From Terana coerulea (lineage: Eukaryota > Basidiomycota > Agaricomycetes > Polyporales > Phanerochaetaceae), in the NCBI GenBank assembly GCA_024811115.1, contig JAKOGH010000561.1, forward strand, positions 1 to 10,796: a stretch of 10,796 nucleotides of DNA, given 5' to 3'. The notes under the pieces are model-generated. The model was not told the DNA's origin. It did not search any database and saw only the letters and a program-made list of their open reading frames with translations. Position numbers and translations under genes: made by a program. Below, in pieces: positions 1 through 8,096 of the stretch (positions are counted from its first letter, which is position 1; every line of letters starts with the position of its first letter).

Positions 1-3000
1 GCGACCGGTTACCTTCCGCGCCGCGCGCGAACGGGTTCCCGCTCTTCCCGTTCGCGGCATCTGCCTTGCGCGCGAATGGGTTCGACCCTGCCCAAACCCA
101 TATCCATGACAGTCAGCACACTGCCTGCGAATCCAAAACAAAGTCGCGTACGAGCTCCTCCGGCGCGTGAAGAGACCGTGTCGTCCACCGCCCGCCGCTT
201 TCCGTTCAGCTCGCTAGGCGCGGGCTCCTCGCTGCGCTTTCTTTTCCCGTCGGCACCCGTGTCCACCTCGTACTCCTCGTCCTCATACACCTCCTCTCGC
301 ACCGCCGCACGCGGTCGTGACGGCCCTGCGGCATTCGATGCCGACGGAGCCGCACGCGCGAGGCCCGGTCGCGGTATCGCAGGCGGGGGCCCAAAGTCCT
401 GGAACGCCTTCCGCCGCCCCCCGTCCGCTCGCGATCCTCACTGGGCACTCTGCTCCCGCGGGACCGCCGCCCAGTCCCGCCTCTCCCGCTCCCTTCTCTC
501 CTCCTCCGCGTCCGCGTCGTCCTCGCGCGCCGCCTTGAGCGCGGCGATCTTGTCCTGCAGCCCCGCGAGGTGGTAGAACCCCGCGACGCTGGCCGCCGCG
601 TCGTACGACGCGGGCAGGCGCAGCGCGTGCACGAGGTCGAGCGCGCGCGCCCGCGCGTCTGCCTTTGCCGCGGCCTGCAGGAGCGTGATGAGCGTCTTGT
701 CGAGCCCGAGCGTGCGCCGCGCGAGCTCCGCGTCGTCGTCCTGCGACGCCGACGCGTCGAGTGCATCTTTCAGGACCTGCAGCGCGAGAGACTCGCGCGC
801 GAATCTGGGGAACGTCAGGTGACGGCGACCAGAGGGGGTGGACGGACACGTACTGTTCCTCGAGCGGGCCCTCTTTAGGGTCTGCTCGGTTGAAAGGCAG
901 CCGTACAGGCAGCTCTTGGATGAGCGGCCGCGGGAAGCCGGGGTGCTCTTCCCGTCCCTGTGACATACCACACACGTTTAGTATCCATTTTGCCACACCC
1001 ACACGCGCGCCACGCACCTTCAGAATCAAACACATGAACGCGTCCGCCGCGACGCCAACCGGCCAATAGCGCTCCTGCTTGCCCTCTCTTCGCGCTAGTC
1101 TCCTCGTATCAAGCAGCCGCACCCACATCGCCTGGTGCGGCCGCCGGAAGCGCGGAAGCACATGCAGGACGCCGGCAGAGTCAAATATGGCCGGCGCGCC
1201 ATCTTCGGTGCCCCGAGCCAGGCGAGCGTGTCGCCGCGTCGTAGGGGTAGTGCGTCGCGTTGCAGCAGCGTCAGCGAGGACAGTAAAATCAAGCGGTAAC
1301 TCAGGTTCTGCGCGCCTGTGCTTATGATCGTAATCAACGGAAGGCCAGAACATATGAAGATGAAAAGAGGGAGGAAAAGACGTACCGTCCATGCTCGTAC
1401 TGCCCTCGCGCGAGACGACACAGAGCCAGTCCGCGCCGGCGGCCATGCACACAAAGTCACCCGGCAGGCTGAGCACCGCACGCTCCATCCCGCCACCCGT
1501 CAGGAATATAAGTTCCCCGTCACTCGTCGCCACGATGACATGCGCGCCGCCTGCGTCTTCCGCCGAGGTTCTCGCTCGGCTGGAGGAGGAAGCGGGTGGC
1601 GGAGGGGGTCCGCCGGCGGTGACGCCGAGGATGCGCACGCCTGCGGGTAGCATGTACGTCCACTCGTCCGCCGCGCCTGCGCCCCATCCGGTGCCGTGCG
1701 GCTTGTAGAGTACCTGCGCGGGGTTGTCCCCTCGGGCGGGCACGCAAATACCGCGCCGCGCTCGCCTGCCAACCACACACGCTATAAGGAGGACACACAA
1801 TGGGTGAAGGTGAGCGAGAGACGCACCAAGCGCCGCAAGGTCGTACTTGATCGGGTCCTGGAAGTGGTAGCCCGCCCGCGCGGAACGGTCGTGAAACTCG
1901 ACCGCGACGACGTGGTGCGTATCCTGGTCCGTCACCTCAATCACGCCAACCATGTTGTACGCTGTTCTCACACGGTCAACATGACTACCACGCAGGGAGG
2001 AAGGGACGCACCCAGATACCGCTTCCGGCGCGCCATCGGTGTGCTGCCTGGCTGGAAGGCCTGCTGCGCCTTCGTCACGCTCACCATCTCGCGCACTCCT
2101 GCCTTACTCCATTTCCCATCCACCTTTGCGTCCTTGGCTGCCTCGTCCTCGTCCTGCATCCCCCACCAAGATCATCCAATATCCAGTCATCATCTCCCAC
2201 CCCCGCTTCCTCTTGACCCTTCATGTCCCGCGCATCTTCATCCGCATATGCATCTAAATCGACATCCTCGTTTGCGTCAGGGTCGTCCGCCGCCCTCGCG
2301 CGCCTCTTCTGCGTCGAAGTCAAACAGGTCCGGCGTGCCCTTGCGCTTCTGCGCACTCGGCAGCGGTTTATTGTTTGTGGAGCTTGCTGCGAAGGCGGGC
2401 TTGACGGGGTCGATGCCGTCTTTGGGCACGGGCTGCACCCAGCGCGTGAGCACGCCGTCCGCATCAGTCCATGCGAGTAAATTCGTTGTAGGCGACCATG
2501 CGAGGGTCGTGATCGCCGCGGGTATTGCATTCTGGAACCTGCATGTTCGGTAATTGAGTCGTAAAATCTGGGACAGAGGGGGAAGAGACGTGCCGATACA
2601 TGAGCCGCCGATTGTGCGTTGCCCAGAGGACAAGGCCAGATGCACTCGCGGCGACGAGATACTGACCGTTGGGCGAGAGCGCGAGCGCGGTGACAGCCCC
2701 TGCGCAGGACGCGTCGGCGAATGTGCCGTTCTTTTGCCAGTCGGTACGTGAAACAGATACTAGTTCTACCGTACACGAGCGATGAATTAGACAGAAGACA
2801 GCCAATTGAGGAGGAAGGACGTACCGTGTGTCCGCGCGCCGACATAGAAGTGCTGTCCCGAGGTATGCCACACCGCCGAAGAATCGTGCTGCCATTCTGG
2901 TTTCCTACGTAAACCGCATATAAGCTCAGCAATGGAATCTAGAGACGGATAACAGCGTACTCTGGATCGTTCACGGCCGGTATAATCCCCTCAATTACAG

Positions 3001-3768
3001 TAAGCTGCTTTGGTTCGTCGTCTGCCACGTCCCACACGATGATCTTGCCATCTGCGCCGCTTGACGTCTGTAACCAAGAGTGGGTTTTACATCAAAATTT
3101 ACATAAGAGTAGCACCGTACCAAGAGAGAGCCGGATGGATGCCATGTAACTTTGCGAACTGCTTTCGAGTGTCCTTTGAGGAGCGTGACTTTGCTGGTGT
3201 TTTCAATGTCCACGAGTTTAACGCTTGTTTCACTGTAGAATAAAAGGCGTTAGCGGTTGAAGCTCCAGATAAATGGCAGAATATGGCTCCGGGCTAGAAT
3301 ATGGCCGTGCCAGCAAACAATCCAGCGCAGAGCATGGCGAGAGACGGCGCAAACGAAAGAGACAACGTACTCGGATGTAACGGCAATCCTGGTACCCTTC
3401 GGATCAACGGCGAGTGCGCGAATAGCGACGCCGACCGCGCTTGTGACCATGCCCTGCAGCTCGACCTTTCCCTTCGCGTACTGCCTCACTTCCGAATCCT
3501 CGCTACCTGAGAACCACGAACCTCTCTACGTCGCAATCAGCCACGCTCTATACACCACAAAAATACTACCCACCGCTGCAGCAACAGCTGTAATACCCTC
3601 GAGAGCTTCGACGGCGGCGTCAGGCTCCTGGTCGGTGCCCTGGTCTGTCCTCCATGTCCTGCAGAGGGAGTCGGCGCCGCCGGTGTAGATGTAGGCGCCG
3701 TCGGAGGAGAAGGCAAGCGCGGTGGCGCCCGGCTGGTGCGCGTTGTTGATGAGGGTCGTGCCTGCCAT
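1..3768 (-). CDS. mcl1: Mcl1/Ctf4/SepB (AND-1-like) replisome adaptor protein, C-terminus cut by window edge
   Basis: This family links the CMG helicase to DNA polymerase alpha at the replication fork and supports sister-chromatid cohesion in the nucleus. About 1000 residues are visible. WD40 repeats fill roughly residues 1-300 ([20 protein letters not shown] at the start, later [20 protein letters not shown] and [16 protein letters not shown]). An acidic linker ending [12 protein letters not shown] follows at about 360-410, then the family's middle beta-propeller ([19 protein letters not shown] to [15 protein letters not shown]), a helical segment ([17 protein letters not shown]) and a basic tail with two NPFAR motifs. 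Exons: 3768-3574, 3525-3371, 3232-3121, 3067-2961, 2904-2825, 2765-2600, 2538-2012, 1961-1827, 1765-1386, 1315-1018, 957-854, 804-152, 87 to the edge. Splice phases agree, but the reading frame must change by one base at runs at 2293-2295 (one extra), 2160-2164, 1728-1731 and 1211-1214 (one missing each). A TGA at 438-440 interrupts the C-terminal linker. An in-frame ATG at 3822 is a less likely start. The exon 6/7 junction is the least certain splice. Confidence 0.9.
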
Positions 3769-3828
3769 CGTGCACGGCGATGAGGAGGGCGGTGAAGGCG
3801 TGGAGGAAGGGGCAACTGTCACGCATCA

Positions 3829-3834
3829 CACGTG
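3829..3834. promoter_or_regulatory. CACGTG E-box-like palindrome
   Basis: An exact CACGTG lies just on the mcl1 side of the ACGCGT pair. In fungi this core is bound by basic helix-loop-helix factors such as Cbf1-type or Pho4-type proteins. A single hexamer is weak evidence by itself. Confidence 0.3.
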
Positions 3835-3837
3835 GGG

Positions 3838-3855
3838 ACGCGTCGGGTAACGCGT
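3838..3855. promoter_or_regulatory. Pair of ACGCGT (MCB-type) boxes
   Basis: Two exact ACGCGT hexamers lie at 3838-3843 and 3850-3855, 12 bases start to start, about 70-87 bases upstream of the mcl1 ATG. ACGCGT is the MluI cell-cycle box bound by the MBF (Mbp1/Swi6-type) factor that switches on replication genes at G1/S in yeasts. Position and target gene fit that role. The genome here is GC-rich and the hexamer also occurs inside coding sequence (for example near 4940 and 5799), so the pairing and placement are the real evidence. Confidence 0.5.
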
Positions 3856-3950
3856 ATGTGATTTCGCCCGTTTGGGCATCGGGCGGTCACCGTCACCCAA
3901 TCCCGCTCACCTCGAGTCTCGCCGCTGTCGCTACGTCGGACGGTCTACAT

Positions 3951-4978
3951 ATGTCGTCTCAGGAGGAGAGCTCTGCCTCTCGCAAACGCGCAAGAGAAGA
4001 AGTCGTCGAGACTACACGCCACGAGTAGCTATGGTTTAAGGACGGCAACGTCGTCTTGCGCGCCGAGAACACCACATTCAAGGTGCACCAGAGCCTCCTC
4101 TCCCGCCAGTCGCCCGTTTGTAAGGATCTTTTCGAGCTTGGGCAACCTGTGGAGGAGGAGCAGATCGATGGTGTCCCAGTCGTTACGCTTCATGACTCGC
4201 CGCACGAGCTGGCGGATTTTCTCGATGTCATTTACAACGGGGCCAAGTAAGGAGACACGGTTTGACTCCAATGATAGTGGCTGTATACCCTGATGGCTTT
4301 TTAGGCACTTCCATAACGGAGAGAAGCCGCGCTACGCCCTCGTACAATCCCTCCTTCGCCTGGGCACCAAGTACCAGATTGACGAACTACGAGAAAGCCC
4401 TCCGTGCTCTCGAATCGTTTCTTCCCGGCACCCTAGAGCTCTGGGACCAAGCACGGCAAGAACCACCAATTCTGTACACCTCGGGCGACGTTATCGCCAT
4501 GGTGAACATCACTCGCGAGTTAGACCTCCCAGCCCTTCGTCGACGAGCCCTGTATCTTTGCTGTCAGCTTCCAGGTCAATCCGTCATCGAAGGAATCGAA
4601 GGACCTCACGGCGTATTGCAGAGGCTTGGGCATGCAGATTTTGTTGCATGTTTCAACGCCCGTCCAATTCTTGCCACGGCGAGGGCCGGGATCATGAACA
4701 CATGTTTACTGGAGCATTCGCAGGAATGTGAAGGGAATGGCAGACCCACTCCTTGCTGGAAGGCTGCACACAATGCCTACTATGTCAGCCCAATCGATTC
4801 AGACGAGGATTTCACGAATACTTTGGAAGATTTGACGCTGCCGACAAGTTGGTTGACTAGGGCGTTGCAAGGGAAGGAGGACAATATTCATGTTGCTTGC
4901 GCGGCGAACATAACTTCTCGTGTTACTCATAAACGTGCTCACGCGTTTCCCTGGATTATCGACGATGTGCTCCTTTGA
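3951..4978 (+). pseudogene. BTB/POZ domain protein gene, interrupted by a stop and a frame change
   Basis: This encodes a basidiomycete BTB/POZ protein of about 323 residues if read through. BTB domains mediate dimerisation and often bind cullin-3, but the partner here is unknown. The N-terminus is short and charged (MSSQEESSASRKRAREEV). The BTB core follows: LWFKDGNVVLRAENTTFKVH, SLLSRQSPVCKDLFELGQP, VVTLHDSPHELADFLDVIY, then NGEKPRYALVQSLLRLGTKY and QIDELRE. Exon 1 is 3951-4246. A 58-base intron, 4247-4304, starts GTAAGG, has a CTGAT branch-like site and ends TTTAG. Exon 2 is 4305-4978. Two lesions are visible. TAG at codon 26 (4026-4028) sits exactly where the family continues into the WF motif. 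The frame also changes by one base at the A-run 4394-4396, after which the C-terminal half (ALRALESFLPG onward) is open to the TGA. The frame change may be a sequencing error; the TAG looks like a substitution. The C-terminal half is weakly conserved. Confidence 0.8.
4247..4304 (+). other. Intron of the BTB gene
   Basis: The donor is GTAAGG and the acceptor TTTAG, with CTGAT about 12 bases upstream of the acceptor. Splicing joins GCC-AA to G-CAC and keeps the BTB reading frame. Unspliced, the frame hits TAA at the donor itself. Confidence 0.8.
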
Positions 4979-5367
4979 AGGCGCGAGACCGCAGATGAAT
5001 GCCTGAAGAAAGACCGGTCGGAACTGCGAAGGGCATACGAGAGTGTAGAGAGCTAGAAGGTATTATACGCGATCTCGTTATAGTTGGTGTGTCTTTCCAC
5101 CCGTGTACCATATGATAGAACTTGATGTCCTATATTCCTGTCAAATATTTCTGGTAGACTAGCTATTCAGATATACATCAAACCTTTGGGGAAAGCCTCC
5201 TAGGTATTATTGCACAATTGGTACTTGGGGTTAGTCACTGAGGTTGCTGCCCGCGGAGCTTAAGAACCTCTCATTTGGCGGTACTTACATAGGAGCAAGC
5301 GAGAAATACTAACCTCAAATACTAGAGTCCACTTCCAGATCTGTACCCAGTCTTATGCATATGATTG
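4979..5367. other. Intergenic 3' region between convergent genes
   Basis: The BTB gene ends on the left and the permease ends on the right, so this stretch should hold both 3' untranslated regions and poly(A) sites. I see no exact AATAAA on either strand at a fitting place and no open frame with protein-like content. The inverted repeat at 5221-5322 is its only marked structure. Confidence 0.6.
5221..5322. repeat. Nested imperfect inverted repeats, about 102 bp
   Basis: GTACTTGGGGTTAGT at 5221-5235 matches the reverse complement of 5308-5322 at 13 of 15 positions. Inside it, TGAGGTT (5239-5245) pairs with AACCTCT (5265-5271, one mismatch at the end). No target-site duplication is evident. 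It could be a small non-autonomous element remnant or an RNA fold in the convergent 3' ends. Confidence 0.35.
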
Positions 5368-7152
5368 TCACTTGTCTATACACTCCGTGCACTCACCACT
5401 GCCCCGATACTTCTCCCCAACATCTCCGTCGTCCTCTTGCGGCTGCATAACCTTGGCCACCGGTCCATCATACACCTTTCTCGCATGCACGACATACATC
5501 AATGCCGACAGCGACATGACAGCCACGAATATGACGATCGCCCAGTTCATTGTCGTCGGCGTCGGGTGCCGTGCCGCAGGCCAGAAGCCCCAGAAGAAAC
5601 CCCAGACGGAGTATGTCAACGCGATGCTGTTCACCAGCACGCCGTACCGCCCCAAACCGCCACCTGTCGCGCCCTCGTCCACGTTACGCCCGAAGGGTCT
5701 CCACCGCGCGGGAACAAGGGGCTCGTTTCGCAGCCGCTTGAGGAGGACACAGAAGATGCTGATGGTGTATGTCGCCATGAGTGCCACAACGGAGATACTA
5801 AGGAACGCGTTGAACGCCGCGGCCGAGCCGATGTTGATGAGGCTGAAGACGACGGTGTAGAGGATGGTGACGATAATGGAGTTGACCGGCGCATTGTAGC
5901 CTGTATGGACTTTCCCAATGAATTGAGAGAACGGAAGGCCTTTGTCCCGGGCGAAGGCAAACGTCTGTCGAGAAGTGCTCGCCATGCAGGAGGTCGCGAT
6001 GAACACCAGCAGCAAGAACAGGACGAACGTCAGGCCGGTCGCGCCCGCCGGCGAGGTGGTCATCTGGGAGAAGAGGTACACGATAGGGTAGCCGGTCGGG
6101 CTCGCGAGCGCATCCGCGGTGTTGCCGATGCAGAAACAGTACGTGACGAGGACGATGAGGGTTGGCGGCATGTTGGCGAGGTACGCCCACCACATCGAGC
6201 GCGGCACGACGAGGCCCGACTCTTGCGTCTCCTCCGCCATGTGTGCGGCGGCATCCTCGCCCACGAGTGCGAACATCGCGGTTACTTGGCCGATGAGCAC
6301 GGCAACGCCGGGGTTGTTCCAGCCCGTGCCGTTGTCCTGGAAGGCCAAGAGCGCCTGGCTGCCCGACTGCTTCACAGGTGCCATGGCCCACATTGCCGCC
6401 ACGAATGGCACGAAAGACACGTAATGTAAGACTGCAAAGATTCCTTCCAGGAGAGCGAGACTCTGTGCTGCGAAGACATTGAAGAGACCTATAAAAACAA
6501 CTCAATAAAATTGATAGAGACATATTGCGGTAGCGTACTCACCGATGCCTGTGACAAACGCAACGCCAAGCAATGTCTGGTGCCATCTCTGAGGAATGTA
6601 ATCCGGGCTGTTGAGCACAATCATAGCCTGCACTACTTCCGCGCACAGGAACGCGCTGACGAGGACGGCCTCTTGCCAAGCAAGCGTGCTGAGCCAGCCC
6701 GACGTATAGCTCAAGATCTTCTGGTATCTCCGCGGCGCGAACTCAGATACCTGCACAACTCAAAGAACATGTCAGCTACTTGTGTAAATAGACACTAATA
6801 CTACGCACCCAGTGGTATTGCCCTCCAGCAGTAGGCGCCATGCTCGCCATCTCAGCAAGCGATAAGACGATGAACGACTGCCCGAAGTATCCCCAGATGC
6901 ACGACCAAAGAGACCCGCCGTCCCGCCCGCGACAAGGGCCGGCGACGAGGCCAGGAGCAGCAGCTCCCATGTGCCCATCAAGCAGCTCGTGAGCGCCATC
7001 GAGGTCACGGAATTGAAGTTGCGGACGAACTCCTGCTTCTTGCCCATACGCTTCATGTCTCTATGGTCGTTGGCGGCGCCGTGGTAGACTACAGGCTCTG
7101 CTACGTCGTTGATACCGGAGGCCATGTTGACTGCCTCTTGTTTTTCGGACAT
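5368..7152 (-). CDS. GABA/amino-acid permease, APC superfamily (UGA4-like)
   Basis: This is a plasma-membrane transporter of the amino acid/choline transporter family, predicted to import GABA, choline or related amines by proton symport; the exact substrate cannot be read from sequence. Exons are 7152-6809, 6750-6543 and 6488-5368, with introns 6751-6808 (GTGCGT...CAG) and 6489-6542 (GTGAGT...TAG). Spliced length is about 557 residues, normal for the family. After a hydrophilic N-terminus (MSEKQEAV...), NFNSVTSMALTSCLMGTWE starts the first membrane helix. The family signature LAEMASMAPTAGGQYHW is at about 99-115, followed by SEFAPRRYQKILSYTSGWLS. GQVTAMFALVGEDAAAHMAE and CMASTSRQTFAFARDKGLPF are further conserved segments. 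About 12 hydrophobic helices are expected, and the C-terminus is charged and cytosolic-like. One base appears to be missing in the A-run at 6907-6909 (TTT on the coding strand), between AGLF and WSCIW. The frame stays open upstream of the chosen ATG to about 7389, but that extension is not family-like. Confidence 0.88.
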
Positions 7153-7677
7153 GGTGGGTGTGCAGTGATGCCTGGCGACCCTGAAGATACCGGCCAGCTT
7201 CGCATTAAAAACGCAGAGGTGGTATTTAGACGTGTGACCTCGGGGAAGCTGATACTCAGTTCCACGTGCATCTGAGAAGCTGCTCGCAGCTGCGGGTGTT
7301 CCTCCGATAGGGCTCGGGAACGGTGGTAAGAGGATAGGCTTTGATTCCTTCACATACAAACGAGCAGAAGTCCCACGGAAGATGTGCATTACCGAGACAG
7401 TGCTTGGATAGGTGGATCGTAAAATCCTTCTTGAGAAAGGTCCTGCGTTTGGGAGAGGCAGAGATTATTACTCTATACAAAAACATCCGACATACACTCA
7501 CCATGCTGTACCTCTCTGGGATCGTCTGAGGCAAAATCATCTTTGGGTCTGCAGGATGAGCACAAACAGATACCGCCAAAACCTGATATTCATGACTTCC
7601 ACTAATTTCCGCGTCGTCTTGAAGATCCTATCGAGAAGACAGGCTTTTGCGTTGGAACTAGTCTCCCTAGGCAGAGT

Positions 7678-7712
7678 AGACAGACTCAGATGTGACGGAC
7701 GGTCGTCTGTCT
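7678..7712. repeat. Inverted repeat, 8 bp arms
   Basis: AGACAGAC (7678-7685) and GTCTGTCT (7705-7712) are exact reverse complements, separated by 19 bases. It lies about 530 bases upstream of the permease ATG. Confidence 0.4.
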
Positions 7713-7789
7713 GACCGGACACTGGAGACATCGGTGATACCCAGAAAAAGCAACTCCGCCTTGTCACGCGCTAGACAACGGAGCGCCCA

Positions 7790-7819
7790 ATTACGCCACG
7801 ACGATACCGGTGGCGTAAT
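7790..7819. repeat. Perfect 10 bp inverted repeat with a 10-base loop
   Basis: ATTACGCCAC (7790-7799) and GTGGCGTAAT (7810-7819) are exact reverse complements around GACGATACCG. Spaced palindromes like this are typical sites for dimeric fungal regulators, but no known motif is recognised. It lies about 640 bases upstream of the permease start. Confidence 0.5.
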
Positions 7820-8078
7820 GTTGACCTTAACCTACGAGGCTACAAACCCAGAAAATAAATTTGTAACTGCCACACGAGCTACGCCTGTGTCAAGTGGTCA
7901 GTGAGAAACAATCGATACCACTTCGCGTCTCGTACCAGCGTAGCTAATTGAGATCCGATCCTTTAGTTGTCAGAAAAGCGAGTGCCGAACGGAGTCTTCT
8001 GAGGAGACATATCCCTGTGATGCAAACCAGGTAAGCGTCGATCATAACCAGGTTATTGAAGACGTACCAGTGTGCAAC

Positions 8079-8084
8079 TTTATT
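8079..8084 (-). terminator. Poly(A) signal AATAAA of the coiled-coil gene
   Basis: An exact AATAAA on the minus strand begins 13 bases after the inferred TAA stop (8097-8099). Its placement supports the reading frame chosen for the C-terminus of that gene. Confidence 0.5.
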
Positions 8085-8096
8085 GTAGAGATACGC

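Larger units (their letters stand above)
3769..3950. promoter_or_regulatory. Divergent promoter between mcl1 and the BTB gene
   Basis: Only 182 bases separate the inferred start codons of the two head-to-head genes, so both core promoters must lie here or overlap the transcribed leaders. No clear TATA box is visible. The segment holds two ACGCGT boxes and one CACGTG box, annotated separately. Co-regulation of the two genes is inference. Confidence 0.6.
7153..8096. other. Intergenic region upstream of the permease
   Basis: This is the 5' region of the permease and the 3' flank of the coiled-coil gene. Open frames here (for example 7256-7579 on the minus strand) show no recognisable protein character. 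The two inverted repeats listed separately and the AATAAA of the neighbouring gene are its visible structure. A few GATA cores occur, as chance would give. Confidence 0.6.

Noticed and set aside
79..92. tRNA B-box-like GGTTCGANNC motif
   Set aside because: It overlaps the last visible splice acceptor and exon of mcl1, and no cloverleaf can be formed around it.
283..1971. Single 562-codon minus-strand frame taken as one exon
   Set aside because: It covers several true mcl1 exons but also runs through four introns and wrong-frame stretches. Splice sites and family alignment show a multi-exon gene instead.
2277..2295. A true C-terminal end of a short WD40 protein at the TGA after GGGRP
   Set aside because: The acidic linker and DDLGGG segment continue immediately in the next frame, followed by the middle domain, so a one-base change fits better than a short protein.
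5365..6429. Long open frame of 354 codons on the plus strand
   Set aside because: It is the antisense shadow of the permease third exon. Its translation is rich in R, H, E and D with no family-like segment, as expected opposite GC-rich codons.
7153..7389. N-terminal extension of the permease upstream of the chosen ATG
   Set aside because: The frame is open, but the sequence is not permease-like, and the chosen Met begins a typical hydrophilic N-terminus of the family.
7300..7640. GATA-type nitrogen regulation sites near the permease
   Set aside because: Only two isolated HGATAR matches were seen (near 7306 and 7630), no more than chance in this length, without clustering.
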